Positions 10,987 through 21,710 are shown, counted from the stretch's first letter. The stretch: 64,000 bases of DNA from Eutreptiella sp. 'Long Island Sound 2002' (GCA_964036045.1 OZ038378.1:38255228-38319227); one strand, 5' to 3'. Numbers and translations are program-made. Notes: generated by a model from the sequence alone, not told the origin.

Positions 10987-11787
10987 GACCTGGTGTTCTG
11001 GGTACGTATCCGACTAGGGGGACGTAAATCCCTGGGGGTATTGGATACTGGCGCCACCATATCTATAGTGGCCAAGAAAATTTTACCTTGTGGGAGCCTG
11101 AAGAACACCATGACCACCGCGGCTATACGAATGGGGGATGGACATGTGGTGCACAGCTGCGGGGACTGTGAAGTGGAGGTACCTATGGGCTCCCGAACTA
11201 TCGCCCATCGGTTCTATGTGATGGACACTGAGGCTTTCGACTTTGTATTGGGGACTGACTTCTTCGTGCAGCACTCCCAGATACAATCGCTGACGCTGCA
11301 AGCGCCCTACCTCCTCTACGTGGACCACGGCAGTGGCAGAGAGTCCGTACCAGTGGAGCAGTCAGAGCACACCTCGAGCTACCTGAGGGTATCGAAGGAG
11401 GAGCCCTCGAACATGATGGCGGCCTCCAAAACTGAGGACTATCAACTACTGGGGGAAGTCCTACACCAAGGTCTGAAGGAGTTGGGTTACTGTAGAGAAG
11501 ACCTGAGTGTGGAGCTGTTCGCCAGCGACAAGCAACATGTCCTGGACCTTTACTGCAGCAAGGGGAAGAACTGCAGCTACACATTTTACTGGCCCCCTTT
11601 CGGGATGGCCTACGGGAACCCCAGGTTCAGTGAACTGGGGAAGGTCTTGACCAAGGTGGCCTTGGAACGTTCCCGTATGGTCCTGTGTTCCCCCGATTGG
11701 GGAGCCCATGGGGGCAACGAGTACTGGCGAACCCTCCTGGACAGGCTGACTATCAGCTCTGTTCGGTTACCTGATGAGGCTATCTAG
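10987..11787 (+). pseudogene. pol: Ty3 copy A pol: protease and DAM-like domain
   Basis: Begins DLVFWVRIRLGG. An aspartic protease follows with catalytic DTGA (11044-11055) and the FVLGTDFF flap-side motif. Downstream is a domain reading VELFASDKQHVLDLYCS, then YWPPFGMAYGNPRFSELGKVL and VLCSPDWG. This pattern (VDLFAS, NPPF-type, PDW/PxW) resembles the methylase-like domain described in DIRS-type elements. Copy B has the fuller NPPF. The frame ends at an in-frame TAG (11785-11787) where copy B has Tyr. Methylase assignment is by motif only. Confidence 0.7.
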
Positions 11788-13635
11788 GTGCCTCTGGGGC
11801 GTAAGACGCCTATCGGGAAACCCAGATGGGGGAGTATGCTCAGTGTGGTGGACGGAGGTCTTACCTCCATCCCCTGGGAAGACCTGGACTCTACTCCGGT
11901 CCAGGCTATACAACGAGAAAGCGATGGACTCGCCTTGGGTGACTTGAAGGATCGACTACGACCTCAAGATGCTATTGAGACTATACCCGGGGGAGATGAA
12001 TACGTCGTGACTAACACCAACGCCCCCAACTCTCCCTGCAATGTACCTGTTCCTGATGGAGTCTCTGAGTGTGGACTATCTGAGCTCCCCAGCTCTATCC
12101 ACTCAGATGACCAAACTGAACACGACGCCTTTGTGCAGACCTGTGTGGAGGAAGTGGAGAACGCCGAGTACGTCGCCCCACTGAAGCCCCTACTCTCCAT
12201 GAGGGTGGAAGACCCCTTGGACGAAGAGCTGGATCCCTGATCCAGGCTAAGGGAGTATGTGGACTCCAAGAGGAGGTTGGTGGCGAAAAAGCTATGCTAC
12301 GCTAAGCCTACCCGCAGCTCATTGCCACTGAAGCAAGGACGTATGGGAGATCTATCCCAATTGAAGGAGGACCTCGAACAGAAGATCACCACCTGGCAAA
12401 GGGAGGTAGAGCTTAAGCTCATGAAGAGCGTGTGGGGTGCCCATGTGAGGACCCCAAAGAAGGACGACCTCTCGGAGGAATGTGTATGTGAACCCCCCCA
12501 AGCGTGCCTATGTTGCCATCGTCCACCAGAGATGGCTGAACGAGACCTACGTTATGCCTACCAAGGGTTGAAGGATACTACCAAGGGCGAAGAGTCGGAG
12601 GATCACCTCCCGACGTCTATTACTCAGGGGGCAAGTAACTTACACTCTGACGAGGACATAGAGGTCAAGATCAAGCTATTGGACCCGCGGGTGCAGACGC
12701 TTATAAGGACCTATCTGGAGGTGTTCGGGGAACTACCCCCCCCAGCCTCATGTGACAAGCTGGTACAGATGGACCTCAAGCTGAAACCCGAGTTCATGGG
12801 TCACAAGATCCGGAGGAGACCCTATCCGGCTCCTAAAGAGCAGGCCGACGAGATTGAGCGACAGATACAAGAATGTATCGACGCTGGCCTAGTCCTGGAG
12901 TACAAGAACGGGGACTACCCCCAACACTGCAGCCCCTATTTCCTGGTAGCTAAACCTTGGTCTACAGCCAAACGGCTGGTAGTGGACTACGGAGAGCTGA
13001 ACAAGAAAACGCTGAACCACTCAGGGTCCATTCCTAATATGGAGTCTACCCTTGAGAAGATAGCCTCCTGTCGCTACAAGACCAAGATGGACAAGAGGAG
13101 CCGATTCCGGCAGGTGGACCTGACGCCCAACGCTCAGGAGCTACTAGCCTTCATCACCCCTCTGGGGAGGGTGTTCAAGTGGAAGATCATGCCGTTTGGC
13201 GTGGCCAATGCACCCGCTCTATTCCAAAAGCTGATGAACAAGATCTTGTCCATCCTACGAAGGAGACCTAAGGTGCAGGAACTCATATTCCGTGGGGCCC
13301 AGATGGAAGCACACATCGACGATGTATGCCTCGGGACTAATACCCAGGAGGATCACCTAATCCTCCTGGGTGAGTTCTTTGCGGTCTGCCAACAGAACCA
13401 CACACGACTCAAGCTGGAGAAGTGTGAGTTCATGCAGGAGACCATGCAGTACCTGGGGTTTGACTTTGGCTATGGGTGGTGGACCCCAGCATCCTCTAAG
13501 GCCAAACCCCTGATGGACGCTAAGGTACGACACGAAGACCCCAAGAAAGGACTTCATGATGTACGCAGTTTCATTGGGGCGTGCAACTTCTATTGCCGCC
13601 ATATCAAAACTTCACCTACAACAGCGCCCTTCTGA
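11788..13635 (+). pseudogene. pol: Ty3 copy A pol: linker and reverse transcriptase
   Basis: An acidic linker (11788-12240, ended by TGA) precedes the RT. RT landmarks in order are the APKEQADEIERQIQECIDAG entry, CSPYFLVAKP, LVVDYGELNKKT, a FRQVDL / AFITPLGRVFKWKIMPFGVA stretch with ANAPALFQKLMN, and the catalytic box at 13312-13323 reading HIDD rather than YVDD or FVDD. EKCEFMQETMQYLGF follows. Near 13612 one base is missing relative to copy C (CRHIKTSPTT versus RRHIHNFTYS), so the frame breaks before RNase H. Confidence 0.9.
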
Positions 13636-14855
13636 CGGACTTGATCAAGAAGAGTACTACTTGGCGCTGGGGCCCTCAAGAGCAACAAGCGTTTGACGAG
13701 CTCAAAGACAAGGTGGCCAACGCTAAGTGCTTGAGCGTTCCTAGGGCACAAGGGTAGATTATCCTGATGACCGACGCCAGCAATGTGGGCGGTGGTGGAA
13801 CGTTGTTCCAATGGCAAGCACTAGAGAAGGAGGAGTTCGACTCGGCTATTTCCCAATGGGGGACTGAAGGTCTCAACCGAGATGGAACTCTCAAGCACAG
13901 CTACCCTGACGACAAGTGGGTCCTAGTATCTCTGGGCCACTGGAACTGGAAATGGAACGAGGCCAGGGGGAACTACTCCACCTGTGAGCAGGAATTGCTC
14001 GCGGGTATGCTGGTGCTATCCTCTCAGACACGACTGTTGGGGAGTAACCCTGTGGTCTGGTTGTGCGACCAAGAGCCGGTCCGCACTTTCCAGAAGGGTA
14101 CCCCACCTGAGAAAGCCAAGCTACGGCGCTGATGGACCTACCTCAGCCAACTACGGCTGACGGTACACCATATCCAGGGAGTGAAGAACGAGTGTGCAGA
14201 CTACATCAGCCGCAACAACTTCGACGTCCTGATTGGTGCCCGGTCTGAAGCGCTGGCTAAGGAGGCGTTCAGCCGTATGGACGTCCACTTGGATCTCAAC
14301 ATGACTATGATACACCCCCTGGATGGACTCCAACAATCGGAGTACCTGAAGGAGTTTGGGGTTATCTACAAGCGCCTGGAGAAACGCCTTGAACCCCTCC
14401 TGGTCAACCAAGATCAGTGGAAGAGGGGGAAGAGCTACCTCTGGCACAAGGACCGCATTGTGGTACCCAGTGACAGAGTCCCAGCGCTGCTGAAGTGGAC
14501 CCATGAGTCCAGCGGTCATGTGGGTGCTGACCGTACCCTGAGGCTATTCAAGCTGTGGTTCCACACTACGTGGACTGACGACCAACTGCGGAAAACCCTC
14601 TAGCCTATCTTGGAAAAGTGCCCGTGTAGGTCCTGCAAACCACGGCATATCAGGGACAGAGGTCTCTACTTGACCCTGCCCATCCCTCACTGTGCTAACA
14701 GTGTTCTATACGTGGACTACACAGAGATGCCGAAGTTCGGGGGCTATGACTTCGCCCTCGTGGTAACCTGTGGGTTGACCAGGTTTACCAGGGTGTTCCC
14801 ATGTACCAAGCACATTACCGGGGAGGAGACTATCAAGATACTCCCCGAGAAGTAG
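13636..14855 (+). pseudogene. pol: Ty3 copy A pol: RNase H and integrase zinc region
   Basis: RNase H motifs are MTDASNVGGGGTLFQWQ (first Asp), CEQELLAGMLVLSSQ (Glu) and WLCDQEPV (Asp). The integrase HH-CC region follows (HESSGHVGAD, then CPCRSC), then the core start LYVDYTEMPKFGGYDFALVV. In-frame stops relative to copy C include TAG near 13755 (Glu in C), TGA near 14130 (Trp in C), TAG at 14601 (Gln in C) and TAG at 14853 (Trp in C). Clearly non-functional as it stands. Confidence 0.88.
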
Positions 14856-15886
14856 TTTTGTGTCTATGGGGCGCCAAAGGAGATCACCTTCGAAGAGGAT
14901 GTACGAGTGCGCTCAGATACCGGCTGGTACAAGAGGGTTCTGAGATCCCTCACTGTCCAGGTGTCTACGGGGATACCCTACTCGCACACGAGCAACCCCC
15001 TATGTGAGCGACAGATTCGTGTCCTCAAGGAGAATGTAAGGATATGGTGCAAAACTGAACGCACCAGAGACTGGGTGAGACTACTCCCCGTCATATCCTT
15101 GATGATGAACTCCCAAAAGAGTTCGGCTACTGGCTACTCGCCCCATGAGCTATTCCTAGGGCGCCCGGCGTGGTTCCTACATGTCCCCTATCCAGAGGAC
15201 ACCCATTCTTCCGTGGGTGAGTGGGTCCAAGAGCAACAAGCGAAGGTGGACAAGCGGAGGCTATGCTCCAGAGAGTGAGGGAGCGTCAGTGGAACAAGAA
15301 GAACAAGCACCGAGTACCGGCCACCTACCAAGAGGGGGACTGGGTGCTGGTGCACCACAGCCGACTACCCGCCTGGCCACGCTCTACCAGCGATGACCCA
15401 TACTTCGGGCCCTACAAGATTCTATCTTTGGATGGACACCGTATAACCGTGCGGTGTTCTCCCCGTCTAGGGGGGACCCTGGTGTGCGCTGCTCAACACC
15501 TCAAGCGCTACTATGATCCTGAAGTCCTCTGTGGGGAGGAGTGGGAGCTGAACGACGAGGAAATTGCCGTCCTAGACCTACAAGGGGCTGCCAGCCCTAT
15601 GGAAGTTGAAGGGGAACTCCCCGACATGAACGCCGAGGAGATCGCTAAGGAGGGCTTCTACCTGGTGAAGTCTGTCCTACGCCACCGCTATTGCCAGGGT
15701 TGGCGCTTCCTCACCCTCTGGGAAGGGTTTGGAGTCAAAGAGGCCACCTGGGAGCCCTTGTCTGTGTTTGTTCTACCTGAGGGACGCCCAAACTCAGTTC
15801 TGGTTGACTACTTGTCCCAGAACAACCTTGGTGATTTGCCGAGCCTCGCTGAGACGCTTGCCTCCAAGACTAGAGCTAGGGACTGA
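14856..15886 (+). pseudogene. pol: Ty3 copy A pol: integrase core end and chromodomain
   Basis: Contains EEDVRVRSDTGWYKRVL and, 35 residues after the second Asp position, SNPLCERQIRVLKEN, completing the DX35E integrase site. A frameshift near 15270 moves the frame. The integrase C-terminal GDWVLVHHSRLP / GPYKIL motif follows, then a chromodomain (FYLVKSVLRHRYCQGWRFLT, W.GFGVKEATWEPLSVF). A C-terminal chromodomain places the element with chromoviruses, where it directs integration to marked chromatin. Ends at TGA after KTRARD. Confidence 0.88.
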
Positions 15887-16087
15887 ACCTTACCCCTAAG
15901 TGTGCTACGTATGTGTGTGTGTGTCTCACTTCTCTCCCGGGCGTGGCTCCCGAATCAACGGGCTTCGCTGATGTCGGACCGAAGGTCCTAGTCAGTTACT
16001 GGTACCACTCCTATGGCGCCCAATTTCTGTGCTGGTGCCTATCCATGGGGGAAGACCGCAAAAGCCCTACATACTAGAGGGGGGGGG
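15887..16087 (+). other. Copy A 3' untranslated region with hairpin and polypurine tract
   Basis: Between pol stop and the presumed 3' LTR. Contains a stem-loop at 15968-15995 (arms CTGA/TCAG and GGACC/GGTCC, loop GAA), identical in copy C at 62840-62867. It ends in a purine run at 16073-16087 just before TGGCCAAG, the expected place for a polypurine tract priming plus-strand synthesis. Confidence 0.6.
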
Positions 16088-16474
16088 TGGCCAAGAGTGC
16101 TAAGGGCATTCAAAACGCCCATTTTTGCTAAAGGCCAAAAGCTAACACACTCCCCTGCCCACGTGGAAAAGCACGCGGGACAGGAGACACCACTACTCTA
16201 CACACCCTACCTACAGTGGCACCATCCTGGTGGGGGAGCACTTTTGCAACTGGCTCAAGCCCCCACTCAGGACTACCACTCCTACATGCAAGCTCTACTG
16301 GGTGGCGTTGAGGATGAAGACAAGAGCCCTAGCGGCTCACCTGTGAGAGTGCAAGAAAACACAGAGCTACTAAGCTTCTGTGGCCTAACAGGGACGCCAC
16401 AACGCGCTTCCCTGCTAAGGCTTGGAGGGAAGGGGTGTTTGTTGCGTGCACAGCGTGAATATTGAAGATGTCGG

Positions 16475-16506
16475 GCTACGCTTGCCACTCCTGGCTGAGT
16501 CGTAGC
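16475..16506 (+). promoter_or_regulatory. Conserved 32-nt LTR stem-loop 1, copy A
   Basis: Outer arms GCTACG/CGTAGC, inner arms GCCA/TGGC, loop CTCC. The same 32-nt position is a hairpin with different arms in the two other LTR copies, so base pairing rather than sequence is conserved. Confidence 0.7.
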
Positions 16507-16664
16507 TTGTTGTTTGTGTGATCAGCGCCGATTATTTTAGCACGGCTCAAGGGACTGCACCAGTTCACCCTGACCTTCCCACCTGAAGAGCAAAGGCGGA
16601 TGAAGGAGCGTTTGCAGCGGATGAACCAAGACCATCTCCACGTATTATACGCTTCTCAGATGGC

Positions 16665-16675
16665 CCTATAATACG
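16665..16675 (+). promoter_or_regulatory. TATA-like element in LTR
   Basis: CCTATAATACG, conserved in copy C (63541) and as CATAATACAC in the minus-strand LTR. It may be the LTR core promoter. Confidence 0.45.
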
Positions 16676-16716
16676 CTGTCCACAAACGCCCCTATCAAGC
16701 AAGTAAGCTTAAGGAA

Positions 16717-16750
16717 CTCCACCCGTTCTCTTATAGAACGTGGGGTGGAG
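16717..16750 (+). promoter_or_regulatory. Conserved 34-nt LTR stem-loop 2, copy A
   Basis: Arms CTCCACCC/GGGTGGAG and GTTCT/AGAAC, loop CTTAT, with a GTG bulge on the 3' side. The minus-strand LTR copy at 21470-21503 has CTTCGCCC/GGGCGAAG and GTTCC/GGAAC with the same loop and length. Confidence 0.75.
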
Positions 16751-17000
16751 CTCCCAGGTAACCTAAACAAGGTTTACCGTGCGCATTTCGCGTGGCCTAC
16801 CCTTTAGTGCGTGTGTGAATGCACGAGCATGCACGGGTTTACCATGGACCTCTGTTTTTCTTCCTAATCTTGTCCACAATCACGAACTCCACCAGGGGGT
16901 GGCCCCACCTGGGCTTACCTACCTTACTCACCGCTGGGGAGTGAAGCAAGGTGAAGGGAAAACGAGACACGAGCGAGAAACGACGCTATGCATATGTGTG

Positions 17001-18303
17001 TATTTCTAATCGCCCCGGACTTACCTCTAATCATCTGCAATCCTTCTAATCTATCCCTCTATCGTTTGTTAGCGCTGCTACAAGGCACGTTCACGGAGAC
17101 ACGAGACAAGCAATGTGCATGCTGCATACGAGACGAGCACACCTGTGGTTTCTACCTGATTCATTGAAGTCCTTCTGTTGATGTTTGAAATCGTGAATCT
17201 TCAATTCTTTCTGCCAATGTGGGTGGAATCTTTATGTTAGTCTATTTATGTGTGTTTCGTCATTTTCGTCATTCTGCGTAACACACGTTTATAATCTTGT
17301 TAATTCTGTATTTTCCGGCGCTTCGCTAGGAACCGCTCCTGCGCGCCGCCTTTTTCTGCGTACGAATTTCTTTATTTAAAAAATTAAGAGATGACTACAA
17401 ATTTTATAAAAATGTGCATCTGATGCAAAATGGGATTCTGTCCAGGTGTGTGCCTTCAGAATAATTCTAGGCCGTCATTTGGCGGATTTAGGTGTTGTAG
17501 CTTCGCGTTTGCCTAGATTCGTCCCTCATCCTCCCATTCCTCTGTTGTACAGACCTCCTCGCAAAGCCTCGTTGAGTACGTCGCTGTTCGGGCCGAAAAG
17601 CAACAGCAGGAGACTGAACCAGAATCAAGACCCCTCCAAGGGTCAATTCTAATTCAATCAGCGCACCCTCGCCCCAGTACCAGGACAGGTGTCTCCATCA
17701 GGTTCAGTGAGACTTGGGTCGAGCGTCCTATGTGAGTCTGGCGGTGGGTTGTGTTGCGCTGCAGCTTGGAGGGAGGGATGCAAATGCATATGGTCTTGGC
17801 ATGCCCTATTCTAACCCCACCAAGCCACAGGAACCCCGGCAGTGCCAAGAGCGCTGAGTTCCTGTTGGAGATTGTCATCAACAATGCAGCAAGAGTCGCT
17901 GGCCATGGTAAAGCGCTCTTTTCCAGTGTTAGGGAAGCTACTGGTATTTTAAAGTTGGTGTGGAAACCAAGGAAAGGCCAAGAAAAAATCCCTTTTTCCT
18001 GAAGATGCGACAGTGGTGGCCACCACAGCATAAGGGGGGAGTAAAAAAAAGTGCTTTTCCAATGCTTTAGGGTATACTTGAGTTGTATTAGAGGTGCTCT
18101 AAGCACTCATGCATTTTTATCGTGGTATTGGCCCAACCAAAATGGGCGATAACACATTTTGATCTATGGAACCAAACACTAGATCAGGATATTGTGTGGA
18201 CCCCTTAATCCCCAAGCTATAGGCACTAAAACATCTTCTCCTGGGTTGCTGAGGCACTGACATACTGAGGGCAGAGCCTATGAATTTATCTATGTTTTCT
18301 CAT
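17001..18303. other. AT-richer spacer, no gene recognised
   Basis: Mixed sequence after the copy A LTR. Short frames (for example 17446-17652 plus, 17654-18106 minus) show no recognisable domain. No repeats are obvious. Confidence 0.5.
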
Positions 18304-18570
18304 GAATTCTTAGCTATCCTAGTGGTATGCACCCTAGGGGGCTGGGGCACCTCTTTTTGAGAGGTCCTGGGTTCAATACCAAGCCAGCCTAGCTAAGTAG
18401 GAATATCCCATGTGACATGGTAGTGAACTCAGCGCCACAAGCCATGCCACCTCAGCACCTATGCGACCCAAAAACAAAGAGTGTACATCTCTGGATGGCA
18501 CTGTGGATGAGAGTGAGCCCTTGGGGCAGTTTTCCAACCAGTTTTTCTCAAACATGTAAAATATGTCATC
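18304..18570 (+). mobile_element. tRNA-like SINE head and body
   Basis: TAGCTATCCTAGTGG (18311) resembles a pol III A box and GGTTCAATACC (18370-18380) fits the B-box consensus, 56 nt apart as in tRNA genes. CCTGG and CCAAG can form most of a T-stem. The rest does not fold as a functional tRNA and unrelated sequence follows, which fits a tRNA-derived SINE. Ends and tail are undefined. Confidence 0.35.
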
Positions 18571-19183
18571 CTGAGTTGCAATGTATGCTAATTGCTGTGG
18601 TCTACTGTTGATAGTTGTCGTTATCTAACTCTTTTTGACTGCAGCCCTTCATGCTTTGATCCTGATCTTCTTCTACTTGCTTATCTCTGGCTTGGGTTAT
18701 CCTGGATTGGTTGTATTTCGAAAATAAAACATTTTGCTCATCAAAAACAAGCAGCAGGAACCCTACACCAGCAGCAAGCAACAGGAGAGGCACAACAGAC
18801 ACACAGTGTTGAAATCACTATAAAACTTTCTTCAGACTCTCGCGCTTTTTCTCAGAGTCATACCACTGCTGACTCGTCGTCGCCCGATCGCAGCAGAAGA
18901 AAATAAAAAACCAAGAAAAAGACGCACAACCAGAAAAAATAAAGCGCAAAATCGATCTTTCCGACCTGGGAAACCCCCAAAAAACATTTTACACCGCTTT
19001 TTGGCGAGGTCGCAAAATTTAGGACACTCACAGAAAGAGAAGAACAACAGAGTCGCGACAGTGACGAAGTTGAGCGTTGCTTGCCCCAAAACACCTAGCA
19101 AAGTACGTGTCCTAGGCGCTAGGGACTTGTGCGCGCTCCAACAACAAAGAAGATGATTAGGGGCGAGATTAGGGCAAAAACGA
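18571..19183. other. Spacer with diverged direct repeat
   Basis: Mostly unrecognised. GTTGCTTGCCCCAAAACACC with following sequence (19077-19140) has a diverged direct copy at 19327-19400, a spacing of about 250 bp. Confidence 0.5.
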
Positions 19184-19280
19184 TGGCCTTCGACCAGGGA
19201 GTGGTTGTCGTGGGGGGCTAACGGTCCTGTCCTGCGATGCAATGCGGGGCAACTGTGACAACCGCTCTTACACGCCAACC
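19184..19280 (-). repeat. Dispersed repeat, inverted relative to 62343-62450
   Basis: The reverse complement of this stretch (TGTAAGAGCGGTTGTCACAG, then CGCATTGCATCGCAGGACAG) closely matches 62343-62450, downstream of copy C pol. It is probably a Ty3 3'-region fragment or a separate dispersed element. Confidence 0.65.
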
Positions 19281-20780
19281 TCCCTTTTTGTAGCACAAAA
19301 GAGCCGCCAACACGGGAAAGCGGAACGTTGCGTGCCCCAAATCACTTAGCAAAGTGCATGCAATAGGAGTAGGGGACTTGTGCGCGCCCCAACACCAACA
19401 AGCAAAGCAAAACAACAAGACAACATAAGGGCAGAGGCCACGAGAACACGCCGGCCGCCGAACCAAGTATGTTACACAATACGCCACGCAGCCACACGAC
19501 GAAAGGGAGCCGAGGTCAACGCACGAGGGAAAGGGCACAACCGCGGCGCCACCACGAACAAAAGAGCACACCCGCTACTATCCCCCGCACGCATAGGACG
19601 AGGAACCCATGGGACAAGCAAGGTGTGTGAGAGTGACAAGGGGAAAAGACCACCCAAGCGCAAAGCGCCACACTGAAAAATAAGGAAAGGCACACCACAC
19701 CATGAAACACGTGCAAAAGTGCCCGCAGACACCAAGCCATGAGATATGTCAATGCACGCACACGCTGTTGTAGCCACCGCATGCACGACAAGGTATAAAC
19801 AAGGAGACGTACCCACCACTGAACGAACCACTGCCACGAGCACCACGCCGCCGCCCAACCACTCACAGACGCATTCTATGCTCTCTACACTCTAGGCCGT
19901 TCGCACGGAGGAAAGAAGCACGGTATGAGGGAGACCCGTATGTAACCAAAAAGAGGGAACCACACGCCACCGGAGGGCGCACCAACGCCACAAAACACAC
20001 GTACCACAAGCACCCAGGGGCACAAGAAGAGCAAGAGGTATGCCCGCGCACATATATGCCGCCGCAAAGAACAAAAGGTATGGATGCACACAACAAGGGC
20101 CACCGCGGATGCAGACACATGCAACGCCAACGCGCCCAGCAACCAAAGAAACCGCCACCCTTTCTCCTTTTCCGAACATGCACACCCTATAGGCCGCCAC
20201 GGCTGAGGAAAATGTGGACACCGCCAAAGAACACACGAAGAACAAGAGGCCACCAACACCGCGGAGGGGAATAAGGATGGCCATCAACGCGGGAGGAAGC
20301 TGCCAACGCCGCAGAAAATGTGGACGCCGCCAAAGAACACGCGAAGAACATAAAGCCGCCAACACCGAGGAACGGAACATGAGTGGTATGAGGGAATACC
20401 TAACGGGAAGAAGCGATGGTAGGAAGGGCGCCCACCCCCGCGAAACCGAGGGACGGGAGCCACACGCCACCAGAGAGGACGCCACCGCCACCAAACACAC
20501 AAACCACAAGCCCGAGGGCACAAAAAGAGCAAGTGGTGTGCCCACACACGCAAGCATGCGCGAGCAAGGTATGGCGAGGGAGCCCGAGCCTGAACCCGCC
20601 GCCTCGAACACCACGGGGATAGAAGGACCCAGGATGGACAAAGAGATTGACGTGAACAACGCCGCCACGCCAGCGCACCCGCCGACCGGGAAACTGCCAA
20701 GAAACCCACCCTCCTCCCTCTTCCTGGAGGCCATCAACGCGGGAGGAAGCATAACACAACAAGCAGGCCTGCCCGCACAC
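19281..20780. repeat. Diverged long tandem repeats, no clear gene
   Basis: Two diverged blocks share the strings GGTATGAGGGA, CCACACGCCACC, ACCACAAGC and AAAGAACACGCGAAGAACA near 19930-20260 and 20330-20620. CCATCAACGCGGGAGGAAGC occurs at about 20281 and 20732. A minus-strand frame of 340 codons (19892-20914) runs across the repeats; it is Cys/Leu/Val-rich without recognisable motifs, and I treat it as chance. Confidence 0.55.
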
Positions 20781-21469
20781 CCTGGTTGTTTCGTTAAAAC
20801 GTTAGGGTTGTCTCCGTCGTGTCTCCCGGGGGTTGGGCGACTCCTGCGTTCCCCCTGCACAGGTAGCAACAAGGTTGCAAGGTATGCTCGACGAATGGTG
20901 CACGTAGTGCGCACGTAGGGTTAGAGAAGACGAAGTGCTCACGGTGCATGTGCCGGATTCCGACATACACACGTTGCCACGCTTCCTTGTGCATGCACAC
21001 ACCTTCCCTACTCTTCACAGGTCCAAAGGAGAAGTGTGTGCTCGTGTTTGCGTCGTTTGTGCGTTAAGGTAGGGTTTTCTTCGACGCTTAGGCTTGTTTT
21101 GCGTTGTGCCGTCGTCTCTCATTCGCCATTCCGTGTTCTCCTTTTTGCAGATGACAAAACAGGCACAACAGGAAGAATTGTGCAAGCCACACGATGCAAT
21201 TAAACGCTTAGGGTTGTTTATAACTCCCAATAGGGTTGTTTAAACGCTTAGCTTTGTTTTGCGTTCGCTTCACTTCGGCATTCACACGATGCATGGTGAG
21301 TAAGGTAGGTAAGCCCAGGAGGAGCTCACCTTCTGGTCTAGTCAGTGTGGTTACAGTGGTATTGATCTAGCCTCCCTTCCCTGCATGCGTGCACACAATG
21401 CATGAAAGGGATATGACAGTAGGCCACGTGCTGTGCACGCGGTATGAACCCTTGCCAGGTTACCCAGGG

Positions 21470-21503
21470 CTTCGCCCTACGTTCCATAAGGGAACGGGCG
21501 AAG
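21470..21503 (-). promoter_or_regulatory. LTR stem-loop 2, minus-strand copy
   Basis: Arms CTTCGCCC/GGGCGAAG and GTTCC/GGAAC with loop CTTAT (read on the minus strand). Same 34-nt length as copies A and C, with compensatory substitutions in both stems. Confidence 0.75.
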
Positions 21504-21710
21504 TCCTTAAGCTTGCTTGCTTGCAACTGGGTTCAGGAACAGTGTATTATGGGGCACACTAAGAAGCGTACAATACGTGGAGTGTGTCTTGGTTCCTCTG
21601 TCTTGAATGCTGTCCATTGGCCTCTGTTGTACAGGTGGGAGGGTCAGGGTGAACTGGTTCAGTCCCTTGAGCCGTGCTAAAATATACGGCGCTGATCACA
21701 CAATCAATTG

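Larger units (their letters stand above)
16088..17000 (+). repeat. Putative 3' LTR of Ty3 copy A
   Basis: Starts TGGCCAAGAGTGCTAAGG right after a purine run and is homologous to 62960 onward (copy C) and to the reverse complement of 20781-22008. Contains a TATA-like CCCTATAATACGC, three stem-loops conserved by covariation, and CTTACCTACCTTACTCACC towards its 3' part. The 3' end is not defined because no paired 5' LTR is present. LTR identity is inferred from position and from repeat occurrence. Confidence 0.7.

Noticed and set aside
15966-15997. Hammerhead ribozyme (CTGATG core)
   Set aside because: CTGATG is followed by a GGACC-GAA-GGTCC hairpin, but the required GAAA after stem II and the cleavage-site arrangement are missing.
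16013-16024. tRNA-Lys type primer-binding site (TGGCGCCCAAT)
   Set aside because: It lies between pol and the 3' LTR, the wrong place for a minus-strand primer site, and matches only about nine bases. The site at 42635 is better placed.
19892-20914. 340-codon minus-strand frame
   Set aside because: Crosses diverged tandem repeats, is Cys/Leu/Val-rich, and has no recognisable motif or start context.
21180-21270. Telomeric repeat tract
   Set aside because: The TTAGGG-like motifs are few, irregularly spaced and embedded in LTR homology.
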